DNA from: Asparagopsis taxiformis
Taxonomy: Eukaryota > Rhodophyta > Florideophyceae > Bonnemaisoniales > Bonnemaisoniaceae
Direction: 5' to 3'
DNA: 64,000 nucleotides
NCBI GenBank assembly: GCA_030407315.1
Contig: JALQPE010002763.1
Location: forward strand, 62,001-126,000
The notes under the pieces were generated by a model, which was not told the origin of the DNA, searched no databases, and saw nothing but the letters and a program-made list of their open reading frames with translations. Shown in pieces: positions 1 through 10,736 of this stretch. The position numbers were made by a program, and so were the translations under genes. Within the stretch, counting starts at the first letter, position 1; the number at the start of each line of letters is the position of its first letter.

Positions 1-765
1 CGCGTTTACGTTAGTCCGCAAGCATCCGTTTGAGTTAGTTTAGTAAGCGAGCGTACGCGTGGCGCCTTGATTACGTGTCACGGAGCGTCAATGCGAGCGC
101 GTGCGCGCGTACGTTGCCACGAAACCGCGAGCCGCGCCACGTGTAGCGGTTTCCGCGAATTTCCCTTTATTTCCCTTTTTGGGTTTTTTATGACGAAAGT
201 CTTTTTCCCAAAATATTTCCCTTTTTGCGTGCGAGCGTGCGGCCGCCGCCGGCCGGCCACACAAGGACAGCCTGTCCCAAGTAAGTTAGCTATTAGTGGT
301 CGCATGGCTTCGCACCCTACCAATAAACAGTCAGCACTTTCGCAGCTACGAGTTAAGCGTTGAGCGCGTCGCGAGGACCGATTGCGTTACGACGTTGCGT
401 GCGGATTGCTCACGATCGCCGACGTACGTGCGCGTGCGCCGCGTTTACCGACCGTCGAATTGCGTCGCACCGCGAGACCGCGCGTTGTGTCGCATACCGC
501 TAGGCCAGGGATTTACGACCCCTGCGTGGATCGTGTTGAGCTCGAGTTTACTCGGTGATCTCACCCTGAGATCACGGCTTGCGCCGGCCCGCGAATCCCG
601 TGTTGCGATCGACCCTGCGCGTTCCGCCGTTGTACCACCCGATCGCCTCCGCGACCGAGCGACGTGCGAAACGCAAGTTCACGAGCGCGTTACGGTTCAA
701 CACGCCCTGACAAGGCAAGCGATTCTAGAACTCTCTTAGTGACCGCCATCCCGGCTGGTCCTACA
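1..765 (+). repeat. Partial LTR of Gypsy family B (plus orientation)
   Basis: This stretch matches the LTRs at 43800-44605 (same orientation) and 38771-39572 (opposite orientation). Shared blocks include the segment around TTAGTAAGCGAGCGTACGCG, the TTTATGACGAAAGTC block and the terminus GGCTGGTCCTACA. About 40-60 bp of the LTR start lie beyond the window edge. It is more diverged from the other two copies than they are from each other. Directly after CCTACA the sequence changes to the protease region of element A, so this is the edge of a family-B insertion into A. Whether a full element or a solo LTR lies to the left cannot be seen. Confidence 0.85.
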
Positions 766-1068
766 ACAAGTCCTTTGAGGAAGAATTCTTCGTCGCGCCT
801 AAGTTGGCCGTACCCCTCATCTTGGGAACTGGGGCAATGAATACCCACGTAGACGCAATTAGGTGCCGGGCCCAACGAATTGATAATCACGACGGCGGGT
901 CGATAGCTATCCTAGTGATGTCGCCTACGCGTAAAACATCCCCCACCCTTTCGTGCTACGTGGATGCCTCGCGACCCTCTAATCGGATTAACGTAGACCG
1001 CCAGCCTCATGGTATTCGATTGTCACAAAGTGTGAATGTTCCTCCGCGGAGTCAAGTAACAACTACTG
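766..1068 (+). pseudogene. Remnant of retroviral-type protease region of element A
   Basis: The translation in frame 3 contains VPLILGTGAMNTHVDAIR, which resembles the C-terminal half of a Gypsy aspartic protease (ILG followed by the alpha-helical end) and aligns in position with CILGADFIDRVVR in element B (about 35810-35830). The catalytic D-S/T-G half is missing because the family-B LTR (1-765) cuts in. The frame is lost near 1070: the similarity to the protease-RT linker of element B continues in frame 1 downstream. The gene is therefore broken by one insertion and one frameshift. Confidence 0.6.
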
Positions 1069-4000
1069 TTGTATCCGTGCGCCGGTGGCGGCTTGAGTAT
1101 ACTCTCTCCGAGAGATCAGATCCTTCACCGACATCGTGTCTCTATCCCGAATGGGGTTGCGGAAGTCATCCCGCGACAGGAATTCCTGACTATATTAACT
1201 AACTTCGGTACATCCGACAAGTACCTCCCTAAAGGGACAATTATAGGCTATGCCCTTCGGGCACCCGAACGGCCAATGCGCCCCATGTCTCTCAGCCGTT
1301 CTACCCCTTCCTCCCAAGAGGCCTCCACTATGGTGACTACTCTCCCTCAGGAGCAAGAGGCCGAGGCCACACCACCATCAAGTTGGAAGCAAGAAGTCTC
1401 TCTAGACCACCTTGGTCAAATCCCGTTGAGGGAACGCATCCTTAGCATGCTATCTCGACACGAGTCTATGTGGGATGGATCCCTCGGGGACATCCGCGCT
1501 ACGGAACACCGAATCGATATTATCGAAGGAAGTAAGCCTCGACGGCAACAACCCTACCGGATGGGACCCGCTCGTCGAGAGATTGCCCGTAAGGAAATAA
1601 CCAGCATGCTGGAAAAGGGAGTGATCGAACCGTCGACCTCCGAATGGGCTAGCCCAGTGGTACTGGTTCCGAAGAAGGATGGTAAATTACGCTTTTGCGT
1701 CGACTATAGGGGTCTTAACGACATCACTGTCAATGATGTGTACCCCCTTCCACGAATGGATGATTGTATTGACTCCCTCGGAGATGCTCAAGTATTCACC
1801 ACATTGGATTGTAACTCTGGTTATTGGCAGATACCTGTTGCACAGGACGACCGTGATAAGACGGCATTTACCTCCCATTTGGGGACATATCGTTTCAAAC
1901 GATTGCCTTTTGGCTTGAAGAATGCACCGGCAACGTTTCAGCGTGCCATCGACATTATTCTTAGCAGCGTTCGCTGGCAGACCTGTCTGATTTACTCAGA
2001 CGATGTGATCGTATTCTCTCGGGACGAGGCCGAACATCTCCACCATGTGGACCAAGTACTCTCCCTCCTACGGGAAGCAGGTGTCACCCTGAAGTTGACA
2101 AAGTGTCATTTCTTCGAAAAGAAGGTTGACTACCTGGGACATGTCGTGATGCCAGGAAAGCTAGCTGTTGCACAGAACGCCACTTCGGCTATCGCTGACG
2201 CGATCTTTCCGCAAACGCCTACGCAAATGCGATCCTTCCTCGGAAGCTGTGGCGTCTTTCGACGATTCATCAAAGGGTATGCCGCAATTGCGCACCCCTT
2301 GAACGAAATGCTGACCAAAGACAGCCTCCCTAAATTCGGGATAGAACCTCCTACTGAGGACCAATGATGCGCGTTCAACGCTCTCAAGGAGGTCATGACC
2401 AAGCCGCCGATACTGGCTCTACCCAAGTTGGGTCAACCCTACACCGTGGATACGGACGCTTCCGCATACCAAATAGGATGTGCTCTGCTTCAGCAGCAAG
2501 AGGAAGAGAATGATCTCAAGCCAATTGGCTATTGGTCGCGTACGCTGACTAAACCTGAAAGAGGATACTCCCCTACGGAGCGAGAACGCTTAGCCGTTGT
2601 ATGGGCTGTCACTATCCTACGTCCATACTTGGAACAAACAAAGTTTGTCGTCCGAACGGACCATAACGCACTGCGTTGGCTCATGAACATCAATGACCCT
2701 TCAGGGAGACTATGCCGCTGGCGCCTCCGACTCGCGGAATTTGACTATCAAATAGTCTACCGACCCGGTCGGGTTCACCAACTACCTGACGCCCTTTGGC
2801 GTGTTGAAACTAACGGCGAGACGCCTGTCATCATTGATGATGAAATACCAACTCTGTTGGCCACGCATGCACCGCAAGGTGAAACATCCTTTGATGACGA
2901 CACAGATGCATGGTTCTACGACCTTTCTCTAGCAAGAGACCACGCCGAGGAGGCGCCTAATCGCAACGGTACCCCCGTCTTAACAACTCATCCGCAAACG
3001 GAAAACTACAGCCCGATAACTCGCAAGGAGTGGCTCGAAGAGCAACGAACAGACGACTTCTGTCAACAGGCTCTAGCCTCTCAGAAGTCTGACTCGCTCT
3101 TCTTCGAAGATGAAGACGGTGTCCTTTGTAGGAAGTCCAAATTGGACGGGTCATCCCAGATTGTGGTACCCAAAGCCTTACGGCAACGTCTATTGACGAT
3201 GTGCCACCACGGCATCTTGGCAGGACATCCTGGTCAGAACCGCATGTACGACACGATGCGTCTATCTTATTATTGGCCTGCAATGGCTGCGGACATAACC
3301 GGAACGGTTGAACGCTGTTCAGCGTGCGCGAGAAACCGATTACGGTTGCGCAAACATGCGAGTACCCTCCAGCTGTTCCCAGCTACCACACCATTGGATG
3401 ACGTTGCAATTGACCTGCTCGGTCCGCTACCTCGTACCAAGAAGGGTAACGTGCACCTACTGGTGATATCGTGTCGCTTTACCAAGCTCACCCAAGTGGT
3501 GCCCCTGCGAAGCATCACGGCTTACCATGTGGCAGTAGCCTTTTGTACACATTGGGTGTTTAAGTATGGTCCCCCACGGACATTATTATCCGATAACGGT
3601 CCGCAGTTTGCGTCGAAGTTCTTCCAGGCTGTCTGCCTCCAGTTGGGAACGAAGAACGTCTTCACGACGGCTTACCATCCCCAGACAAATGGGCAAGTCG
3701 AACGGTATAACCGTACTCTGTTGAGCATGCTACGTAATTACGTCAATGATAACCAGGATGACTGGGATGTCTACGCATCAGCGTTAACCTATGCGTACAA
3801 TACGCACGTGCATCGCACAACGGGAACTACACCCTTCGACCTCATCCTAAGCCGACCTCCACCGCCATATGCGACACACCATTCGGTGAAAAGGAGGGCA
3901 ACGCCGGACGCGTTCACGAAGCAAGACTTCTTACGCCGTATTACGGACACCATCGAGCTGGCAGGTAAACGCCTCCACAGCGCGCAAGCACGCTACAAGC

Positions 4001-5388
4001 GCAACTTCGACCGGTCGATCCGGAAGTCTAAACGACTCATCACGACTGATGATTATGTCTACCTGGACAATCCAGAAGTCCGTGAACGGAACAAGCTAAC
4101 GCCAATAGCTCAAGGTCCCTACAGGGTTATCCGTGCAGGACGGCGAACGGTTTACATCGACCGCGATGGTATCACCGAAAAGGTTAGTCTCGATAGAGTT
4201 GCGCTCGCCCCGCGTCCAACCGAGGAACCCACCTTGCCACCGAGGCCACATTCCGCCAACGCACAAGCATCACCATCAGGTGCAGACGCCCTCGCGCCGA
4301 GTACGCAAACACAACAACCACAGGGCAACGGCCAACAACACGCACAAAGCGAGTCACTTCCGCCAACTCCTACTCAGGAACTTCCCACCACGGGTCATCC
4401 ACCGCTTTCGCAGCAACCTACAATTAGGACAAACGAAGAAGATAGTGGTTTGGGACAAACCACCCTTCAGGAGGGGGCCCCAGACGCTATGCGCGTAAGC
4501 TAAAATTTTGCAACTCCCTCTAGGGATGAACCTAGTAGCCGTACCCCTTTCGGTAACTCACCCACAATTGGGAGCGACGCACACGACCCAAGTCGTTCAC
4601 CCACGCACCAGGTGCCAACCGACCGCGACCGCACACAATTGCGAAGAAATCTACGAAGTAGAGAAGCACGCGCTGCCCAGGCAGATGCGGACCAAAGTCG
4701 CAACCCTGATAGGGCTCATCCATCGCACAAGCAAACAACTCGCCAAAATATGGCAGGCACCGATGCCACAGACCCAGCCCAAAGGCACCCGACTCGCGCC
4801 AACGCGACCAAGCGTCGCCCCACCGAAGCACGGCCACAGACTCCGACTCCTCCTCAACGAGAGGCAAACCCTTCACCGGGAACTGCACTTCGCTTTGCGA
4901 ATCGAGCAAGTCAAGCACCCACTAAAGTGGCGAAGCCCCAACAGGGTCGGAATACTCGCTCAAGCGCGAAGAAGAAGGCGGCGACGCCGGATGATATCAA
5001 GCTTCAAGCAGCCACTCCCAATGGAGAACAAAAGATATCGCTGCGAAGAACGCGCCCAAACGGCGAACGGATAATTTTCTCTGATGAGGTGGCTGAAACC
5101 CTAGGGGGAAGTAACGATGCAACTCCTGCAACCTCAGAAGAGGAATATCCCATCGATGACCTCATCGACTACGTCACTGACGACGACGGCGAACAATGGT
5201 TCTTGGTAAAATGGTATGGCTACCGCAAGCCAACGTGGACGCAACGAGCGAATGTCCCCCCCGAATGGGCATCACGGTACTTCCGTCGTACGCAACACCG
5301 TAAGGGTGACAGGCCACCGCGCCGAACACGCACGCGCACACCCAGAAGTGGGAAGAAGTTGCATAACCCCCCAGGGACGAGAACCTAA
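1069..5388 (+). pseudogene. pol: Ty3/Gypsy chromovirus pol of element A (RT, RNase H, integrase, chromodomain)
   Basis: This polyprotein would copy the element's RNA into DNA and integrate it. Reverse transcriptase runs about 1500-2300, with FTTLDCNSGYWQI and the catalytic YSDD near 1993-2004. RNase H begins near 2430 (VDTDASAYQIGCALLQ). The integrase zinc finger lies near 3200-3340 and its D, D, E residues in AIDLLGP, LLSDNGPQF and NGQVERYN near 3412, 3590 and 3699. A GPY-type module follows near 4105, then a chromodomain near 5143-5300 (WFLVKWYGY), which usually steers insertion to marked chromatin. All parts are in one frame but are separated by two in-frame stops, TGA at 2365-2367 and TAA at 4501-4503. 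The second could be a natural boundary before the chromodomain; the first sits inside pol. The gene is probably inactive. Confidence 0.92.
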
Positions 5389-5663
5389 CAAGGCATCCAC
5401 CGGGTGGAGCTACCGAGCCTCGGAAGGTCAACCCAGAAAGGGCGCACTTTATCACCGCCAACTGGAGCCAGTATGGAAATTAAGATTTTTCGAAAAATGA
5501 AATTTGGCCAATAGGGGTTCAACAAACAAGTTCACACGTCATCGTGATGATGTATCTTTAATGTACCTCAGAGGTGCCTCAGGACTACCTGATGAACAAA
5601 GGCGCAACGCAAAAGCGTGTTCAAACTACCCTTAGAGGTTTGTGCGGAGGCAATTGCCTGTCC
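5389..5663. other. Spacer between pol and antisense ORF of element A
   Basis: No coding sequence is supported here. The stretch separates the chromodomain end of pol (plus) from the 3' end of the antisense ORF (minus), so the two genes converge on it. It contains a purine-rich, A/T-rich run near 5473-5505 and a short CCCCCCAGGGA stem near 5369-5380. Confidence 0.5.
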
Positions 5664-8128
5664 CTAGCGACGATAATGGCTCGAAGGCCGAGGCCGCTGG
5701 GATGCGGAGGGTGCCGTAGGGGCAAACGCACGCACGTTCGTCGATGGACGAGGATGGCGGGGAGGAACCCTAGCGTACGTGGGATTGCGACGCAAGCCGC
5801 GCTGCGGAACAGCACCGCTACCCCGACGACGGGCAGGCACAGGGCCATGCGAAGGCGCGACCGCAGGTGCGGGTAACCCAACTACAGGGACGGACGCGGA
5901 ACGCGGAGAAACATCTGGCGACTCAGGCGACCCTAGACGGGCATCCAATTGCGCAAGCAAAGAAGTACGAGCAGCAGCAGCACCCTCAGGGGAACGAAGC
6001 CGAGTACGCACATTGCGGTCGGGAATACCCTCATCGGGAGACCTAGCACGACGACGTGAATAACCAGGCTGAGCCGCCTCTTCTTCACCCTCCCCGGGAA
6101 TAACGCGCGAGGCTGAAGCCGCTTGCTCCAGCAAACGCCTGGCGTCACCTAACTCGCCCTCCAGTTCCCCAATCCGGGTACGCAATTCTGCGGCTTCAAG
6201 GCGTGCAGCCTCTATCTCCTTATCTGCCACGCGGCGTCGTTCTCGCTCTTCGCGAAGGCGCTCCCGGGCGGCATTACGCTGCTCGCGTCCGTGCTTGTAG
6301 CGACTAGCCAACGTGACACACGTAAGCGCAAGCGTGTCCAACGCAGAATCCACGAGGAAACGCCCATTGGCCGAGACGAAAACGGAAGCGACCGTACCAT
6401 CTCCGATCTCATTGGCCAACCGCCGCACCTCTGGGAGTGACATCAACTCCCGACCGGATAATTCCCCACGTAGGATGTTCACAGCGGAAGGCTGACGCGG
6501 AGTACCGTCATCACCGGTTACGGATGGCTCAGAGCCTTTGTCGGACGTTAGAAACGCCTCCATGGCAGGACCCATCTGGGATGACGGAGCAGCCACAGGC
6601 TGAGGGGCTGACGCGGTAGGCGTGGTATCCATGGGGACCGAACCTTCATACAAGTCATCAGAACCACTGGGTGGTAAGGGAGTAACAGGAGCAAAGCTCC
6701 GTCCTGCATAAGGAGAGCGACCGCTCGGGCCTCCCATCTCGGAATTCCACCACGGACGCGGCACAAACGCTTCGCCAATAGGCTGATACTTGTACGACTC
6801 AGGATCACCGTCAGAATAATGGCCAGGCTCCAAGCCGTAATAACCGTCTTCGGTGAATTCACCATCCCTACGATAGGGAGGCAGCTCTGCGGTCGAACCT
6901 TCTCGGTGGTTTAAAACGTTGATACGTAACGCCCTTATCGGCAGGTCCACCGTCGTATAGACAACCACCTTCTCCGGTGCCACTCCTGTGATGTTGGTAC
7001 TGACCATCTCTTGAGGATAATCATCACCCCCAAGGGCTACCTTCAACAGGCGACGCACTACTGTGCCAGGTAACTTCCTGCTATGGGGAACCACGTCCGA
7101 CAGCGGCACCTCCGCGAGACCGTACCAGGTACGACTTACTCTGTTGACGAGTTCCTCAGCCATCACCGGCACGAAGCCCCGCGTTTCGACGATACGAGCC
7201 AACTCGATTCCTATTAGGATATCCCTCTCCAACTCGAGGTACGACCGGAGTCTATTCAACCGCCATGCGGGCGCTTCGCGAAGAGCGGAATGGTGGAAAT
7301 ACACCAACGACGGAGGGTCGGCGATAGGCAAGCACATCGGCGGAGCCAACTGCCCTTCCCAAATGGGATCATCCCATAACGGGTCTAACGCTTCCCTCGA
7401 TACCCTCATGGGTCTAGTGACCGGCTCAACAGAGCTACCATTACGGTGCGCGAATACGCGATAGTCATTCGCCGTAACTTGACGCCCCATCATTCGGGAA
7501 GTCACCCTAGCGTGAAGTCGCATATGATGCTCATAGATACCCGTATCGGGACGAGGGGGATACGCAAACCAGCGGGACCGAATCATCGGCATGTCCTCTA
7601 CGGTACCTTGGTACGATTCCTCTTGGAACAAGCGGCGGTTCATACGTTCGACGTAAAGAGCATCCCCGGGATGAAGGAGAAAAGTCCTGTCGCTACATAG
7701 CGTATGAGGAACACGGAAGTGACGCATCGGGCGACTCGAAGGGAGACGGGCATACGCCGACCAACATTCATTTTGCACCTGGTGGCTTTGACCCCGGAGG
7801 GAACTCATCAAGAGCATATCGCGACGTAATTCGCTTCGCGGGCGGTCGGTAAAATCCCTATGAGGGAGTCGCGCGAATGGGTAGTGTTCCCAGGGAGCAG
7901 CCAGCTCACGCCTAAACGGCAATGCTTGTGAATCAAACACCATGAGCTCGTCAGCATTAGCTGGATAAAATTCCCCCGAGGAACGCCAATTGGCAGTTGG
8001 CTTAGGCGCCCGAGGAGGGGTATCATGCGATGGAACCGCCGGCGCTGGCGCGGACGCAACAGCGTAAGGATCAACCAGGGCGGTGCCCGACGGCCTCACG
8101 CCTGCTGATGCATTAACGGGAACAGGAC
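5664..8128 (-). pseudogene. Antisense ORF of element A, C-terminal part (about 820 codons)
   Basis: This open frame runs opposite to pol and lies between pol and the 3' LTR, a place where some plant Gypsy elements (for example Grande) carry antisense genes. I do not recognise a named domain. The part after residue about 550 is a charged coiled coil (repeats of RERLREERERRR type), followed by a Ser/Pro/Arg-rich tail. A middle block (LRSYLELERDILIGIELAR) resembles the antisense ORF at 40781-43624. It has no good ATG of its own: the first codon near 8099 is GTG. The reading frame continues without a stop to the transposon boundary at 8128/8129 and is in frame with the ORF at 31870-32721. It is therefore the downstream half of one gene split by the 23.7-kb insertion. 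Confidence 0.8.
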
Positions 8129-8146
8129 CACTACTGTGTCTGAAAT
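8129..8146 (+). repeat. Left terminal inverted repeat of CACTA-like element
   Basis: CACTACTGTGTCTGAAAT is the inverted partner of the right end (31852-31869), with mismatches at positions 9, 12 and 16. The CACTA start is the hallmark of the superfamily. The preceding AC (or GACC overlapping the first base) is repeated after the right end. Confidence 0.85.
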
Positions 8147-8149
8147 CGG

Positions 8150-9310
8150 GCCTGGGGCAGTACTGTACGGCAGTAAAATTTACTGCCTGAGGCAGTAAAA
8201 TTTAGTACTGTAAAAATATAAATTAATGCCCTACTTGCCGGCAGTACAGTGCACTGCCCGGAGGCAGTGGCCATGTGCTGCCGACGGCAGTAGAAAGTAC
8301 TGCCTGGATGTATGACGTGAGGCAGTGGTGGGAGGCAGTGATAGTTGCTGGATTTAGATTGCCTTTCTGGCAGTGATTTGTGCTACATTGGCCTGTAAAA
8401 TAAAGTAGTATATTGTGCTGACTTGGGCAGCACGGGGAGGGAGTAAAATATGCTGTCCAGGAATATGGCCCACGGCAGTACTATTTGGTGGCGTGGGATG
8501 CACCGTGTGGCAGTAGAAGCTAGTGTTTCCGGCAGCGTGCTGTGCTGGCTGCAGGCCCTAATGACGGCAGCACATTTTGCTATATTTAGGTAGTGCCCCG
8601 ATGTACTGTATGATACTGCCTGCAGGTCATGGCAGAGGCAGAGAAATGTACTGTATTCTATTATTGGACAAAGCAGTAATTTCTGCTGCTGTGTGGTGCT
8701 GCTTTTTTTGTACTTACAGGTAGTGACAAGTCTATGTTCTGGCAGTAGAGTAATGCAGTGGAATATGATGACAGCAGACATGCTTCGAGGCTGTGTATTC
8801 TACTGCCTGTGGAAGCGAGTGGGGACAGTAAATTATGATGTCTGACGAAATGTGTGAAAGCAATGAAATGAGGTGCTGATAGTCTCTGGGAAAAGCTGCC
8901 TGATAGTACTGCTTTATGATACGAAAAGTGCTACCGTACCGTGCTACTTGCCGTGGTGGAAAGTGCTGCCGTGCTCTACTACTTGCGTATGTGTAAATCA
9001 CTGCCACGCTGTACTGCTCCAGGATATGTGAATTGCTGCCCCACAGCACTACAAAAAGTAGTAGATTTTGATGTATTATAGAGCTGTCCAGATCAGCGTA
9101 AAGTACTGTCTGATAGTGTTGTACTCGACAGGGGCATAGGACAGTACCAGTTACTGCCTGTGGCAGTGCAGTGTACTACCTGGAAGTGCTACCTGTGGCA
9201 GTACATTTCACTACCTGGAACTAGTGCTTGAGACAGTACAATTTACTGCCGGGAAGTCTATACTGAACCAGTAAATTGTAGTGCCTGGCGGTACTGACTC
9301 GGACAGAACG
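8150..9310. repeat. Left subterminal repeat array of GGCAGTA / TACTGCC
   Basis: More than twenty copies of a GGCAGTA-like motif lie here in both orientations. Some form palindromes such as GGCAGTAAAATTTACTGCC near 8175-8193. Copies decay with distance from the terminus. In CACTA elements such arrays are bound by an element-encoded protein (TnpA in maize En/Spm) and are needed for transposition. The open frames on the minus strand in this stretch are side effects of the repeats and are not called as genes. Confidence 0.85.
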
Positions 9311-10736
9311 GGAAAGTAGTAGAATATGATGCCTAGGGTAATACTTTCTAGTGCCTACAATTGATGTTCAGGACGATAGAATGAGGTGGAAATGCCATTC
9401 CAGCCGCATGTTCAGGCATCTGGCTACGAAATGTCGGGCAGAATGGAGTATCTCTCTCGGTGGTCTTCATAGAAGTGTATAGGGATAACCAAGTGTGATC
9501 TAAAAGGATGTCAGAATTTTTATGTAGCAAGGACAACGATGCCTGAAGGATTGTTTCAGTTCTATCATTAGACTAGACTACTCATAAAATCGAACTATCG
9601 TATCTAAAATCTTACTATCTCTACAACCAGGACTATTGTGCAAGCAAATCGAGTTCCTTGCTGTTTCAAAACTACATGTGATGTTCAGACAGGAGGGAAA
9701 TAAACACCATTACAGATGATTTGCAACAGGTTAGCAATCGGATATAGAAAAGTATTGTAAAGGATGAGAAGAACATGAGTATGAATGGAATGAACAAACT
9801 TACCATCATTGAACTATTTTTGCGTGCAAAGGTATTGGTTGTAGGTTGGAATGACGAAAGCTTGCAAGCTTTCGTCATTCCAACCTATAACCAATACCTA
9901 TGCCAGAATCATTTGCAATCAATAGACTAGAATAGGATCAGCGAAGAACGATATTTATGGTTAGTGCACTATCTTTCATGGAAAGCATGTGGAAAGAAAT
10001 GAGAGAGGGGAAAGATACCTACTCGACAACGTACCAGCCTTACCTGTCATCTTCATGATAACCGGATGATGAAATGGTCCTATACGTCGCGCATCAACAG
10101 CCTTAAATAGACAGCTCATCCACTCATAATGACCTCGTCGTAACTGGAAGGCAGATGATTTGGCAGACGATGATGTGGCAGATGATTTGGCAGCGGATGA
10201 TCTGTCAAATTTTCTGGACGTGATAAATTAGCAGAAATAGAAATCATGCCCCTACGCAATGTCAAACCAACCTAAAAGTCTTGGTATTGATGTTTAGCTG
10301 CATACTGAAGGAGAAACATCGAATAAATGCTGTAAATTAGAGTAGTAGACAATCCGAAAGAGAATTGCAACCGTGTTCTCATCTATATATAGTTTATTAC
10401 CATAACAAGATTACTATTGAGGCCTATTATACCATGTACTGAAGCTAAATTGTAAATGATTCGTGTATTTCATTCAGAAAAGGAAGCAGGAATCGTTGGA
10501 GGCATTAAAGATCGCTGAAGAACCCAACATGGGAAATCAAGTCACCTGTTCCTTGAGTTAGGTAGGACACTAGTCAGTGTGAAGTTTTCGATAAGATGTA
10601 ACGGTAAGAAAATATAGGTACTATAAACTATTACAGTGGCCTGGTTAAAAAGAGACGGATACCATCTTATTAGTTGCCTACTAGTTGACATTAATCCACA
10701 ATTTGTGCAAGGTTCTCTCGAATCCAAAGAGAAGAG
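9311..10736. other. AT-rich non-coding left arm of the transposon
   Basis: No gene is supported. The stretch holds a 68-bp palindrome (9831-9898), a run of GATGATTTGGCAG-like short direct repeats near 10150-10205, and a TATATATAG run near 10383. The transposase start at 10737 follows, so its promoter probably lies in the right part of this region. Confidence 0.5.
9831..9898. repeat. 68-bp near-perfect palindrome without spacer
   Basis: Two 34-bp arms meet directly at CTTG|CAAG. The left arm begins GGTATTGGTTGTAGGTTGG and the right arm is its reverse complement with a single mismatch. A palindrome this long with no loop could form a cruciform. It is not related to the other palindromes of the element. 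It could be a small insertion, a replication or excision by-product, or a protein-binding site. Confidence 0.85.

Noticed and set aside
1..363. Short ORFs in the LTR copies at 1-765, 38771-39572 and 43800-44605
   Set aside because: Present in all LTR copies only because the LTRs are similar; no sign of protein conservation.
8383..9049. Minus-strand open frames inside the left subterminal array
   Set aside because: They arise from the repeated GGCAGTA units; no domain, and composition follows the repeat.
8150..9310. CRISPR-like or telomere-like array
   Set aside because: Units are short, irregularly spaced and in both orientations, next to CACTA termini; a subterminal array explains them.
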